From Serinicoccus kebangsaanensis (GTDB taxonomy: Bacteria > Actinomycetota > Actinomycetes > Actinomycetales > Dermatophilaceae), in NCBI RefSeq assembly GCF_008919445.1, contig NZ_VSLG01000010.1:62001-126000 (forward strand): DNA of 64,000 bases, read 5' to 3'. Numbering within the stretch: position 1 is the stretch's first letter; the number at the start of each line of letters is the position of its first letter. Positions 8,634 to 19,977 of this stretch are shown one piece after another. The position numbers were made by a program, and so were the translations under genes. The notes below the pieces were generated by a model, which worked only from the letters and a program-made list of their open reading frames with translations, searched no databases and was not told the DNA's origin.

Positions 8634-9873
8634 TCAGGCCCCTGCGCCCGGGCGGGTGGACGGGCCGAGCTCGTCGTCGACGTAGACCGGGCGGGCGACC
8701 CGCAGCCCGGCCAGCGCGAGGGGTATGCCGCTGGCCGCCAGGAGGACGAGGACCAGCTGCCAGCTGCCGGAGAAGGAGTGGATCAGTCCGACGACGAAGG
8801 GGCCGGCCGCGGCCAGGAGGTAGCCGAGGGGCTGGACGAAGCCGGAGAGACGCGCGGTGACCTGCGGGTGCCTGGTCCGGGCCGCGAGCAGCGCCACCAC
8901 GGTGGGGAAGGCCCAGCCGGAGAGGCCGAGCAGCACCGCCCACAGCCACGGGACGGTGGTCGGCGCGAGCAGGAGACCGAGGTAGCCCAGGACGGCCAGG
9001 CCTCCGAAGGCGAGCATCCACCCCGCCAGCGAGCGGGACCGGTCGATGACGGTCGGCATCACCAGGCCACCGACGATGCCCAGGCCGGCCACCGAGGCGG
9101 TGAGCAGGCCGGCCACCGACGCGGAGAGCCCCGCGTCGCGGTAGATCTGCGGCAGCCAGCCGAACTGGACGTAGGCGTTCATCGACTGCACCCCGAAGAG
9201 CACCGTCAGCGCCACCGCCGTCGGCGAGCGGAGCAGCCGTCCGGTGGCACCACCCGCGTCCGCCAGCGCGACGCTGCCGCGCTCCCGGTGGGCGACCACC
9301 AGCCAGGCCAGGAGGGCCCCGACGGCCACCAGGCCCCACATCCCCAGCGCGGGCCGCCAGCCCGCCGCGGCCGCGGCGACCGGCGCGGCGAGCGCGGAGC
9401 CGGCCGCGCCGCCGACGGTCAGCCCGGTGCTGTAAATGGTCATCAGACCCACGCCGCCGGTGGCCTGCCGTTTGATCCACGCCGGGACGAGGACGTTGCC
9501 CACCGCCATGCCGCCGAGCGCGAGTGCCGACAGGGCGACGAAGAGGCCGCTGGAACCGGTGAGGGACCGCAGCACCAGTCCCAGCACGACCAGCCCCAGG
9601 CCGAGGCAGATGCTCCCGGTCAGCCCCAGCCGGCGGGACAGCGGCACCGCGAGCGCGCCGACGACGCCGAAGCACAGGCCGGGCAGTGCGGTGAGCACCC
9701 CGGCCACCGTGGGGGTGAGCCCGACCCCGGACTCCAGCTCGGCCAGCACCGGGCCGACCGAGGTGGCACCCGGCCGCAGGTTGACCGAGACCAGGGCCAC
9801 CGCGACCAGCGCGAGCAGACCGAGGTGGGGGAGGGGCCGTCCGACGCCGCCGTGCGGGGCGCCGGCCGGTGGC

Positions 9874-9881
<8 letters not shown>
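8634..9881 (-). CDS. MFS transporter, CynX/NimT family
   Basis: A 415-residue twelve-helix permease. The N-terminal [18 protein letters not shown] segment and [20 protein letters not shown] loop are hallmarks of the CynX/NimT (cyanate/2-nitroimidazole) branch of the major facilitator superfamily. Most members have no proven substrate; drug or anion efflux is usual. The GTG start overlaps the end of icd by 8 bases, so it is translationally coupled to isocitrate dehydrogenase, although a functional link is not obvious. Confidence 0.9.
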
Positions 9882-12093
<2,212 letters not shown>

Positions 12094-12199
12094 GCCTCTC
12101 CCTGGTCAGGTGCGGACGGGACGTTCGGTCCCCGAGTCTACGGGCGCCGCAGCAGTACCCTGGAGGCACTCTGCGCAGGACCTCCCGGAGGTGGTGGCG

Positions 12200-13093
12200 A
12201 TGTCGGCACGACTGGAGCACCCCGTCGTCGTGGGTGTGGCAGGAGCGGGGGAGGACGACCAGGCGCTGGAGTGGGCGGGGCGGACGGCGGCGCGGACGGG
12301 CGCCTCCCTGGTCGTGGTGCACGCCAGCGAGCCCGAGGTGCTCGCCGCGCGGATGGCCGGTGGCGAGGCGGTCGCGGTCACCGCGGTGCTCGAGGCCGAG
12401 GACGCGCTCGTCGCCGAGCTGGACGAGCAGGTGAGGTCGATGGCGCAGCGGCTGAGCATCAGTGCGCGCACCGACGTCACGCGCGGGTCCCCGGTGGCTG
12501 CGCTGCTCGCGCACCAGGACGAGGCCGCGCTGCTGGTCGTCGGCACCGGGCGCAGGACCGCGGTCGAGGAGTTCCTGCTCGGCAGCACCTCGCTCGGCGT
12601 CGCCGCGCACGCCCGGCGTCCCGTCGCGGTCGTCAACGCGGGGGTGCACGTCGACGGGCTGGACCACGGGGTCGTCGGACTCGGCGTCGACGGCAGCGAC
12701 GACAGCGCCCGGGCCGCCCGGGCAGCGCTCGCGCTGGCGCAGCTCACGGGCTCCTCGGTCACCGCCCTCACCAGCTGGTTCCTCGAGGTGGTGGACGGGT
12801 ATGTCGTGACCGAGCCGGACAGCCCTGAGTGGGCGGCCGTCGAACGGCGCCACGCCGACACGATCGTGCGCGTCCTGCAGCCGGCGGTCGAGGCATACCC
12901 CGACGTGCCGGTGGACTGGGAGGTGCGGCGCGGACCGGTCGTGCCGACCCTGCTCGGGGCCGCCCGGGAGTGGGACGCGCTCGTCCTGGGCAGTCGCGGC
13001 CGGGGCGGCATCCGCGGACGGCTGCTGGGATCGGTGAGCCAGCGGCTGATGCGCAGCGCGCCCTGCCCCGTGATCGTGTCCCGGGCCGCGTGA
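12200..13093 (+). CDS. Universal stress protein, tandem UspA domains
   Basis: A 297-residue protein made of two UspA domains, as in mycobacterial and streptomycete stress proteins. Each half ends with the ATP-binding loop G-2x-G-9x-G-S/T: VVGTGRRTAVEEFLLGSTS in the first and LGSRGRGGIRGRLLGSVS in the second. The ATG at 12200 was chosen because GGAGGT (12187-12192) sits seven bases upstream. A longer in-frame reading from 12080 would run into the icd promoter. It lies downstream of and divergent to icd and ends 4 bases short of the convergent antiporter gene. Confidence 0.93.
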   Translation: MSARLEHPVVVGVAGAGEDDQALEWAGRTAARTGASLVVVHASEPEVLAARMAGGEAVAVTAVLEAEDALVAELDEQVRSMAQRLSISARTDVTRGSPVAALLAHQDEAALLVVGTGRRTAVEEFLLGSTSLGVAAHARRPVAVVNAGVHVDGLDHGVVGLGVDGSDDSARAARAALALAQLTGSSVTALTSWFLEVVDGYVVTEPDSPEWAAVERRHADTIVRVLQPAVEAYPDVPVDWEVRRGPVVPTLLGAAREWDALVLGSRGRGGIRGRLLGSVSQRLMRSAPCPVIVSRAA

Positions 13094-13097
13094 GCCG

Positions 13098-14684
13098 CTA
13101 CAGACCGCCGGTGGTGGCCTCGGCGGCCCGCTCGGCGATGGTCGCGCCGGCGCCCTCGTAGAGGTTGACCACGACGTCCGCGCCCCGGTGCTCGAGGTCG
13201 TCCACCTCGTCGTCGTACTGCGCCACCACCGCGATCACGCCGTCGTAGTCGCTCGCGGTCAGCTGCTCGAGGGCGACCTTGTTGGCCCCGTGGAAGGGCA
13301 TCGCCAGCACCACGATCTCCACCTGGCGGGTGGACTCCAACCGCCCCCAGAAGTCGCCGTCGGCCGCGTCCGCCTCGACCACCCGCATCCCCTGCTGCCG
13401 CAGCCTGCTCACCCGGGTCGGGAGGTTCTCCACGCCGAGGACGTCCAGGCCGTAGACCTCGGAGAGCTCGGTGTAGGCGCTGCGGCCGATCCGCCCCATC
13501 CCCATGATGACCACGCGCGCGTCGCCGAAGGAGATGGGCAGCTCGTGCGGGTGGACGTCGGTCGGGGGATGCATCGGCATGACCGACCGCGCCCAGCGCA
13601 GGATGGCGTCGGACTTCTCGTTGATCAGCGTGGCGGCCACGAAGCTCGTCGCGACCGCGACCGACATGACCACCAGCCACTCCTCGTCCAGCATGGAGCT
13701 CGCCACCGCCACCGAGGTGACGATCAGCCCGAACTCGGAGTAGTTGCCGAGCAGCACCCCCGCCTTGACCGAGGTCCGTCGCCGCAGCTTCTGGCGGTCC
13801 AGGAGGAAGATGTAGAGCGCGATCTGGGCCGGCAGCAGGAGGAGCAGCAGCAGGCCGAGCACGGCCGACGACGTGGTCGGTATGCCGATGAAGCCGATCG
13901 ACACGAAGAAGCCGATCAGCAGCAGGTCCTTGACCAGGAAGAGGGAGTGGGACAGGTCGCTGGCGGCCTGGTGCCCGGCCAGCATCATGCCGACGATGAG
14001 CGCACCCAGGTCCCCCTTCAGCCCCACCGCGTCGAAGGCGGCATACCCCGGCCCGAGGGCCATCGCCAGCCCGAACAACGCCTGCATCTCGCCGTGCGGG
14101 ATGCGGTCCCACAGCCAGCGGCCCAACCACGCGACCGGCACCAGGGCGAGGACCACGGGGATCGCCCAGATGCTCGGGATGCGTCCACCGGAGAGGGTCA
14201 TGAAGATCACCGCGGCCAGGTCCTGCATGACCAGGATCCCGATGGCCACCCGTCCGTAGAAGGACTGCAGCTCGGAGTGCTCCTCCAGCACCTTGACCAC
14301 GAAGACGGTGGAGGAGAAGGACAGGGCGAAGCCGATCAGGGCCAGGGTCTGCAGGTCCAGCCCCCGCAGCAGCGGGTAGCCGAGCAGCCCGACCACCCAC
14401 AGGAAGGAGGTGCCGACCGCCACGGACAGCGCCATGTGGCCCACCGTCGTCACCCACACCTCGCGGGACAGCAGGCTGCGGACGTTGAGCTTGAGGCCGA
14501 TGCCGAACAGCAGCAGCGTAACCCCGAGGTCGGCGATGAAGTCCAGGTAGGGCAGCTCGTCGACGCCCAGCCAGTTCAGGGTGAACCCGGCGAGCAGGAA
14601 GCCCAGCAGGGCCGGCAGACGGAAGGTGGTGGCGAGCAGACCCGCGGCAAAGGTCGCGGCGATGAAGATCGCTGCGTCGCTCAT
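13098..14684 (-). CDS. Monovalent cation:proton antiporter with RCK domain, KefB/YbaL-like
   Basis: A 528-residue CPA2-family transporter with about 12 membrane segments over residues 1-370. A cytosolic TrkA-N/RCK NAD-binding domain follows, with VVIMGMGRIGRSAYTELSEVYG (GxGxxG, residues about 388-410) and the acidic VVEADAADGDFW. It probably exchanges K+ or Na+ for H+ under nucleotide control. The RCK-C domain is short or absent. The ATG is preceded by a GAGGAGCC ribosome-binding site. The gene ends next to the universal stress protein, which suggests a shared stress context. Confidence 0.92.
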   Translation of the reverse strand: MSDAAIFIAATFAAGLLATTFRLPALLGFLLAGFTLNWLGVDELPYLDFIADLGVTLLLFGIGLKLNVRSLLSREVWVTTVGHMALSVAVGTSFLWVVGLLGYPLLRGLDLQTLALIGFALSFSSTVFVVKVLEEHSELQSFYGRVAIGILVMQDLAAVIFMTLSGGRIPSIWAIPVVLALVPVAWLGRWLWDRIPHGEMQALFGLAMALGPGYAAFDAVGLKGDLGALIVGMMLAGHQAASDLSHSLFLVKDLLLIGFFVSIGFIGIPTTSSAVLGLLLLLLLPAQIALYIFLLDRQKLRRRTSVKAGVLLGNYSEFGLIVTSVAVASSMLDEEWLVVMSVAVATSFVAATLINEKSDAILRWARSVMPMHPPTDVHPHELPISFGDARVVIMGMGRIGRSAYTELSEVYGLDVLGVENLPTRVSRLRQQGMRVVEADAADGDFWGRLESTRQVEIVVLAMPFHGANKVALEQLTASDYDGVIAVVAQYDDEVDDLEHRGADVVVNLYEGAGATIAERAAEATTGGL

Positions 14685-14775
14685 GGCAGGCTCCTCGGAC
14701 AGCGCGGCCGCACGTCTGGTGGGTCACATCCTCGCACGGCGACCGACGGACCAGCCGCCCCTGCGGAGGTGCGGC

Positions 14776-15489
14776 TCAGGCGGGGAGGGCCTCCGGGGCG
14801 GTGGCGAGGACGGCGAACCGGCGCAGCAGCCGCTCCCACGCCGGGTGCAGCAGGTCCTGCCGGGCGCGGAGGTCGTGCAGCGCGCGCAGCTCGGCCTCCG
14901 GCTCGGTTCCCTCGGTCCACCCGACGACGAGGTCCGCGTCCACCTCCGGGTGGAACTGCACACCCCACGCACGGGGGCCGAAGCGTGCCGCCTGCACGGT
15001 GCCGTCCGGGGCGTGCGCCAGTGGCTGTGCCGACGCCGGCAGCCGGGTGACGACGTCGCGGTTCCAGTGCAGCAGCTCGTCGGTGTCGGCCAGCACCTGG
15101 GTCAGCTCGTCCTCCCTGCCGGCCTCCGTGGGGGACCAGCGGAACAGGCCCCGGGTGCGACCCCCCGGGTGTGGTCCGACTTCGCCGCCGAGCGCGACGG
15201 TGGCGAGCTGATGGCCCAGGCAGATCCCGAGGAAGGGGCTGCCGGCGGACACGGTGGCCGCGATCAGCGCACGGGTGGGCAGCAGCCAGCGGTGCAGCGC
15301 GTCGTCGGTCGCGGCCATCGAGCCACCGAGCACCACCAGGCCCGCGTGCTCGGTGAGGGCCGCGGGCACGGCATACCCCTCGTGCGCCGGGAGCACGTCG
15401 CAGCCGATGCCGGCGCGCTCCAGCCACGGCAGCAGCAGTCCGGGCGGTGCCTTGTCCTCGTGCTGGAGCACGAGCACCCGTGGACTCAT
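14776..15489 (-). CDS. Class I glutamine amidotransferase (GATase1)
   Basis: A 237-residue stand-alone class I glutamine amidotransferase. The catalytic triad is Cys90 in the nucleophile elbow GICLGHQL, with His180 and Glu182 in VQFHPEVD. LVVLGGSMAATDD matches the GMP-synthase-like subgroup used for gamma-glutamyl hydrolysis or transfer. No synthetase partner lies nearby, so the acceptor is unknown. A TAGCCT -10 hexamer seven bases upstream of the ATG suggests a leaderless transcript. Confidence 0.88.
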   Translation of the reverse strand: MSPRVLVLQHEDKAPPGLLLPWLERAGIGCDVLPAHEGYAVPAALTEHAGLVVLGGSMAATDDALHRWLLPTRALIAATVSAGSPFLGICLGHQLATVALGGEVGPHPGGRTRGLFRWSPTEAGREDELTQVLADTDELLHWNRDVVTRLPASAQPLAHAPDGTVQAARFGPRAWGVQFHPEVDADLVVGWTEGTEPEAELRALHDLRARQDLLHPAWERLLRRFAVLATAPEALPA

Positions 15490-15496
15490 GCGGCCC

Positions 15497-15502
15497 AGGC
15501 TA
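15497..15502 (-). promoter_or_regulatory. -10 hexamer TAGCCT of the amidotransferase gene (leaderless)
   Basis: The hexamer ends seven bases before the ATG at 15489. Confidence 0.5.
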
Positions 15503-15519
15503 GTCCCGCCGCGCCCGGA

Positions 15520-16698
15520 TCAGCCTCCGGTGTCCGGCATGTCGCGCGCGGCGAAGCCCGCGCTGTCGACGTCCTCGTCCGGCTCCGGCCCGGCCCAGTA
15601 GGGCTCGTCCTCCACCGCCTCGACGCTGTGCATCGCCAGCTCGCCGGAGGCGATCTGCTCGGCGAAGTGGCAGGCGACGCGGTGGGACCCCGGAACCCCC
15701 TCGATCTGCACCTCGCGCAGCTCGGGCCGCTCGTCGTCGCACCGCGTCTCCTGCCGCCAGGGGCAGCGGGTGTGGAAGCGGCAGCCGGCGGGCGGGTTGG
15801 CGGGGGAGGGCAGGTCGCCCACCAGCAGGATCTGCTCGCGGGCGTCCTCGACGCCCGGGTCGGGCACCGGGACAGCGGAGAGCAGCGCCCGGGTGTAGGG
15901 GTGCAGCGGCTCGTCGTAGAGGTCCTGCCCGTCCGCCTCCTCGACCAACGACCCGAGGTACATCACACCGATCCGGTCGCTGATGTGCCGGACGACCGCC
16001 AAGTCGTGCGCGATGACCAGGTAGGTCAGCCCGAACTCGTCCTGCAGGTCTCCGAGCAGGTTGATGACCTGGGCCTGGACCGAGACGTCCAGCGCGCTGA
16101 CCGGCTCGTCCGCGACGATGAGCTGCGGGTCCACCGACAGCGCGCGGGCGATGCCGACGCGCTGGCGCTGACCGCCGGAGAACTCGTGCGGATACTTCGA
16201 CAGCGCCGCCTTGGGCAGCCCCACCGCGGTGAGCAGCTCGGAGAGCCGGTCCCGCGCGGCCTTGCCGTCCCGGGCCATGCCGTGCGCGCGCATCCCCTCC
16301 AGCAGCAGCTGCTCCACCGTCTGCCGGGGGTCGAGGCTGCCCAGCGGGTCCTGGAAGACCATCTGCATGTGCCGCCGGTGGGTGCGCAGCTTCTCACCCT
16401 TGAGGGTGGACAGGTCGACGCCGTCGAAGTGGACCTCACCGTCGGTGATGGGCTCGAGCTGAAGCACGGCGCGCCCGAAGGTGGACTTGCCGCACCCGGA
16501 CTCGCCGACCAGCCCGTAGGTCTCGCCGCGCCGGATCTGCACGTCCATCCCGTCGACCGCGTAGACGTGGCCCACGGTGCGGTCGATGATGACGCCCTTC
16601 TTGATCGGGAAGTGCACCTTGAGCCCGCGGACGTCGACCAGCAGATCTTCCTCCGACCCGGGCTGCGGCTGGGTGCTCTCCCGGGTGGCGGTGCTCAT
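15520..16698 (-). CDS. dppF: Di/oligopeptide ABC transporter ATPase, DppF/OppF
   Basis: A 392-residue ATP-binding subunit of a peptide importer. It shows Walker A GESGCGKS, Q-loop MVFQDPLGSLDPR, ABC signature EFSGGQRQRVGIARAL, Walker B LIVADEPVSALD and switch His IAHDL. It ends with the oligopeptide-transporter C-terminal region containing CRFHTRCPW, a four-Cys cluster that in OppF/DppD homologues may hold an iron-sulfur cluster. The ATG overlaps the preceding ATPase stop (ATGA). Last gene of the operon. Confidence 0.95.
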   Translation of the reverse strand: MSTATRESTQPQPGSEEDLLVDVRGLKVHFPIKKGVIIDRTVGHVYAVDGMDVQIRRGETYGLVGESGCGKSTFGRAVLQLEPITDGEVHFDGVDLSTLKGEKLRTHRRHMQMVFQDPLGSLDPRQTVEQLLLEGMRAHGMARDGKAARDRLSELLTAVGLPKAALSKYPHEFSGGQRQRVGIARALSVDPQLIVADEPVSALDVSVQAQVINLLGDLQDEFGLTYLVIAHDLAVVRHISDRIGVMYLGSLVEEADGQDLYDEPLHPYTRALLSAVPVPDPGVEDAREQILLVGDLPSPANPPAGCRFHTRCPWRQETRCDDERPELREVQIEGVPGSHRVACHFAEQIASGELAMHSVEAVEDEPYWAGPEPDEDVDSAGFAARDMPDTGG

Positions 16699-17780
16699 GC
16701 CGGACCTCCCTCGGTGTCCTCCGGCTGGTGGGTCCGGATGTCGTCCAACGGGTTCTCCTCCAGCGGGTGGTGGCAGCGCAGCAGCCGGTCCGGGCCCAGG
16801 CCGTCCCGGTCCGGCTCCAGCTCGGGCGTCGTGCTGCGGCACGCCTCGACCTCGGAGGCGCACCGCGGGGCGAAGGCGCAGCCGCCCTCCCAGGGGATGT
16901 TGTCGGCGACCGAACCCGGCACGGGGTTGAGCCGACGGCCACGCTCCTCGGTGAGCCGGGGGATGGACGCCAGCAGGCCACCGGTGTAGGGGTGCCTGGG
17001 CCGGGAGAAGAGGTCGTGCCGCTCGGCACGCTCGACCACCTTGCCGCCGTAGAGCACGTTCACCTGGTCGCACAGACCCGCGACCACGCCGAGGTCGTGG
17101 GTGATCATGATGAGCGCGGTCCCCGACTCGGTCACCAGCTCGCGCAGCAGCGCGAGGATCTGCGCCTGGATGGTGACGTCGAGCGCCGTGGTCGGCTCGT
17201 CCGCGATGAGCAGCCGCGGCTCGCACGCCAGCGCCATCGCGATGAGGGCGCGCTGCCGCATCCCCCCGGAGAGCTGGTGCGGGTACTCCTTGAGCCGTCT
17301 GGTCGGGTCGGGGATCCCGACCTTGTTGAGCAGCTCGGTGGCCTTGCGGCTGGCCGGCCCCGACTTCATCCCCTTGTGCGCCTGCAGCACCTCGGCGACC
17401 TGCACACCCAGCGGCACGACCGGGTTCAACGAGGAGAGGGGGTCCTGGAAGATCATCGCCAGCTCGCTGCCGCGGCGCTCGCGCAGCTGCTCCTGGCTCA
17501 GCCGCAGCAGGTCCTGCCCGTCGAACATCACCTCGCCGGTGACGGTGTTGCCCCGCGCCGGCAGCAGGCCCATGATCGCCAGCGAGGTCACCGACTTGCC
17601 GCAGCCGGACTCACCGACGAGGCCGACGGTCTGTCCGGGACGGACGTCGAAGCTGACCTGGTCCACCGCGGCGAAGGCCCGGCGGCCCCGGCCGAAGGTC
17701 ACGGAGAGGTCGCGGACGCTCAGGAGGGGCTCCCCGGAGCCGGATCCGGTCGTGGTCGAGGTCGTGGCGGTGCGGGTCAT
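16695..17780 (-). CDS. dppD: Di/oligopeptide ABC transporter ATPase, DppD/OppD
   Basis: A 361-residue ATPase pairing with DppF. Motifs are GESGCGKS (Walker A), MIFQDPLSSLNPV (Q-loop), HQLSGGMRQRALIAMAL (signature), LLIADEPTTALD (Walker B) and ITHDLG (switch). The C-terminal peptide-transporter domain has CAFAPRC and CRSTTPEL. The start at 17780 follows a GAGGAGG ribosome-binding site; longer readings through dppC are spurious. Translationally coupled to dppF by a 4-base overlap. Confidence 0.95.
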   Translation of the reverse strand: MTRTATTSTTTGSGSGEPLLSVRDLSVTFGRGRRAFAAVDQVSFDVRPGQTVGLVGESGCGKSVTSLAIMGLLPARGNTVTGEVMFDGQDLLRLSQEQLRERRGSELAMIFQDPLSSLNPVVPLGVQVAEVLQAHKGMKSGPASRKATELLNKVGIPDPTRRLKEYPHQLSGGMRQRALIAMALACEPRLLIADEPTTALDVTIQAQILALLRELVTESGTALIMITHDLGVVAGLCDQVNVLYGGKVVERAERHDLFSRPRHPYTGGLLASIPRLTEERGRRLNPVPGSVADNIPWEGGCAFAPRCASEVEACRSTTPELEPDRDGLGPDRLLRCHHPLEENPLDDIRTHQPEDTEGGPA

Positions 17781-17791
17781 GGTCGGCCTCC

Positions 17792-18805
17792 TCAGCGCCG
17801 GGACTTCGGGTCGAGGGCCTCCCGCAACGACTCGCCCATCAGGGTGAAGCCGAGGGCGACCACGATGATGCACAGCGCCGGGTAGACCGCGACGTGCGGG
17901 TAGGAGTTGAAGAAGACCTGCGCCCGGCCCAGCATCTGCCCCCACTCCGGGACGGAGTCGTCCTGGCTCCCGAGCCCGAGGAAGGACAGGGCCGCCGCGT
18001 CGATGATGGAGACCGCGAGCACCAGGGTGCCCTGCACGATGACCGGTCCGAGCGAGTTCGGCAGCATGTGGCGGAACACGATGGCGGCCGGTCTCACCCC
18101 GAGGGCCCTGGCCGCGAGCACGTGGTCGCTGTGCCGTTGCGAGATCATCGACCCTCGCAGCAGCCGGGCGAAGATCGGGACCTGGATGATCGCGATGGCG
18201 GCGATGACGGTCCACTGGCTGGGGCGGGCGAAGAGGGCGGCGATCGAGAAGGCCATGAGCAGCGAGGGGATCGAGAGCATCACGTCCACGATCCGCATCA
18301 CCAGGCTGTCCGCCCATCCGCCGATGCCACCGGCGATCGTGCCGAGCACCATGCCCCCGGCCAGGCCGCCGAGCGTGGCCATCACCCCGACGATGAGGGT
18401 CTGCCGGGAGCCGACGAGCAGCCGGGAGAGCGTGTCGCGGCCCGCGTTGTCGCCCCCGAGCGGGAAGCCCTCCTGCGCCGGGGGGATGGGTGTCGCTGGG
18501 CTGACCTGGCCGATGAGCAGCCGGGCCGCGGGGTCGTGCGGGGCCAGCCAGGGGGCGATGGCCGCGATGAGGACGAAGACCGTGACGATGCCCAGCCCGA
18601 CGAGGAAGACCGGGTCGCGGCGCAGCCGGCGCCAGGCGCTCTGCCACAGGCTGACGCCCTCGGCGGAGGACAGGCTGCCGGCCTCGGCGAGGGAGTCGAT
18701 GCGCTCCTTCTTCCGGTCGCCCAGCGCGGCCAGGGCGGATCGGCGTCGGCCGTGACCGGTGTCGTCACCGGTGGTGGTGGAGGAGGTGTCGTGCGTGTCG
18801 GTCAC
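17792..18805 (-). CDS. dppC: Di/oligopeptide ABC transporter permease, DppC/OppC
   Basis: A 337-residue membrane subunit with six predicted helices. An N-terminal OppC_N segment (LRRDPVFLVGLGIVTVFVLIA) leads to the LGGDNAGRDTLSRLLVGSR box and the EAA-loop region VLAARALGVRPAAIVFRHMLPN that docks on the ATPases. The GTG start has GAGGAGC upstream. It lies 13 bases after dppB and 11 bases before dppD. Confidence 0.94.
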   Translation of the reverse strand: MTDTHDTSSTTTGDDTGHGRRRSALAALGDRKKERIDSLAEAGSLSSAEGVSLWQSAWRRLRRDPVFLVGLGIVTVFVLIAAIAPWLAPHDPAARLLIGQVSPATPIPPAQEGFPLGGDNAGRDTLSRLLVGSRQTLIVGVMATLGGLAGGMVLGTIAGGIGGWADSLVMRIVDVMLSIPSLLMAFSIAALFARPSQWTVIAAIAIIQVPIFARLLRGSMISQRHSDHVLAARALGVRPAAIVFRHMLPNSLGPVIVQGTLVLAVSIIDAAALSFLGLGSQDDSVPEWGQMLGRAQVFFNSYPHVAVYPALCIIVVALGFTLMGESLREALDPKSRR

Positions 18806-18818
18806 AGGATGCTCCTCG

Positions 18819-19826
18819 TCAGGTCCGCACGCGCGGGTCGATGATGGCGTAGGTCACGTCGACGATGAGGTTGACGATGATGTAGATGAGGGCCGCCATC
18901 ATGATGAGCACCTGCAGGACGGGGTAGTCCCGGAGCTCGAAGCCCAGCGCCAGCGCCTGGCCGATGCCGGTGAAGGCGAAGACCTTCTCGGTGAGGACGG
19001 CTCCCGCGAGCAGCGCGCCGATCTGCAGGCCGATGATGGTGACCACCGGGATCAGCGCGTTGCGCATGATGTGCCGGACGCGGATGGTCTGCTGCCGCAG
19101 CCCCTTGGCGCGGGCGGTGCGCACGTAGTCCTCGTCCATGACGTCGATGACTGCGGCGCGGGTGATCCGGAAGATGATGGCGAAGGGGATAGAGCTCAGC
19201 GCGATCCCCGGCAGGATGAGGTGCTTGAAGGCGTCCCAGGCCGCGTCCCACTCCCGGGTGATCAACCCGTCGAGGACGTAGAAGTTCGTGATGTGGGTGG
19301 CGTTGATCGTGACGTCCTGCCGCCCGGAGGGAGGCAGCCAGCCCAGCTGGACCGCGAAGATGTACTTCAGCACGTAGGCCAGGAAGAAGACCGGGACGGC
19401 GACGCCGACCAGCGAGAAGACGATGCTCCCGGTGTCGAACACCCCGCCCCTGCGGCGGGCCGCGAGGTAGCCGAGCGGGATGGCGAAGGTGAGCGCCAGC
19501 ACCATCGCGAAGATGCTCAGCTCGATGGTGGCGGGGAACCGCTGGGTGAAGACGTCCAGCGCGGGCTGACCGCGGTAGACGCCGTTCGAGATGCCGAAGT
19601 CCCCCTCGAGCGCCCGCTGCAGGAAGCGCCAGTACTGCACCGGCAGGGGCTGGTCGAGGCCGAGGGCCGCGCGCAGCGCCGCGGCGGACTCCGGGGTCCC
19701 GCGCTCGCCGAGCAGCGCGCTCACGACACCACCCGGGAGGGAGCGCAGCCAGGCGAAGAGCAGCACGCTCAGCACGAAGAGGGCGAGCACCGCCTGCAGC
19801 ATCCGGCGGACGATGAATCTGAGCAC
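18819..19826 (-). CDS. dppB: Di/oligopeptide ABC transporter permease, DppB/OppB
   Basis: A 335-residue six-helix permease that starts with the typical FIVRRMLQAVLALFVLSVLLF helix. It carries the EAA-type loop YVRTARAKGLRQQTIRVRH and forms the heterodimeric channel with DppC. The GTG start has GGAG eleven bases upstream. It is separated from the binding-protein gene by 151 bases that contain a strong hairpin, so it may be expressed at a lower level than the binding protein. Confidence 0.94.
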   Translation of the reverse strand: MLRFIVRRMLQAVLALFVLSVLLFAWLRSLPGGVVSALLGERGTPESAAALRAALGLDQPLPVQYWRFLQRALEGDFGISNGVYRGQPALDVFTQRFPATIELSIFAMVLALTFAIPLGYLAARRRGGVFDTGSIVFSLVGVAVPVFFLAYVLKYIFAVQLGWLPPSGRQDVTINATHITNFYVLDGLITREWDAAWDAFKHLILPGIALSSIPFAIIFRITRAAVIDVMDEDYVRTARAKGLRQQTIRVRHIMRNALIPVVTIIGLQIGALLAGAVLTEKVFAFTGIGQALALGFELRDYPVLQVLIMMAALIYIIVNLIVDVTYAIIDPRVRT

Positions 19827-19913
19827 GGTGGCTGCTCCGCATCTGTGCGTGCCGCCCGGCGGGCGGCGGGGGTCTCAGGGACAGGGGGTGGTCGCGGTCC
19901 GCGACGAGACTAG

Positions 19914-19956
19914 ACGCGTGGCGGGCCGAACCCCAAGGGCCCGACCCGCCACGCGT
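19914..19956 (-). terminator. Hairpin between binding-protein and permease genes (attenuating terminator or mRNA stabiliser)
   Basis: A perfect 12-bp inverted repeat, ACGCGTGGCGGG (19914-19925) and CCCGCCACGCGT (19945-19956), with a 19-base loop. It begins 21 bases after the binding-protein stop. There is no U-tract, so partial termination or 3'-end protection of the upstream message is the likely role. Confidence 0.75.
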
Positions 19957-19977
19957 GTCATCGCGAGATCTCCTGGA

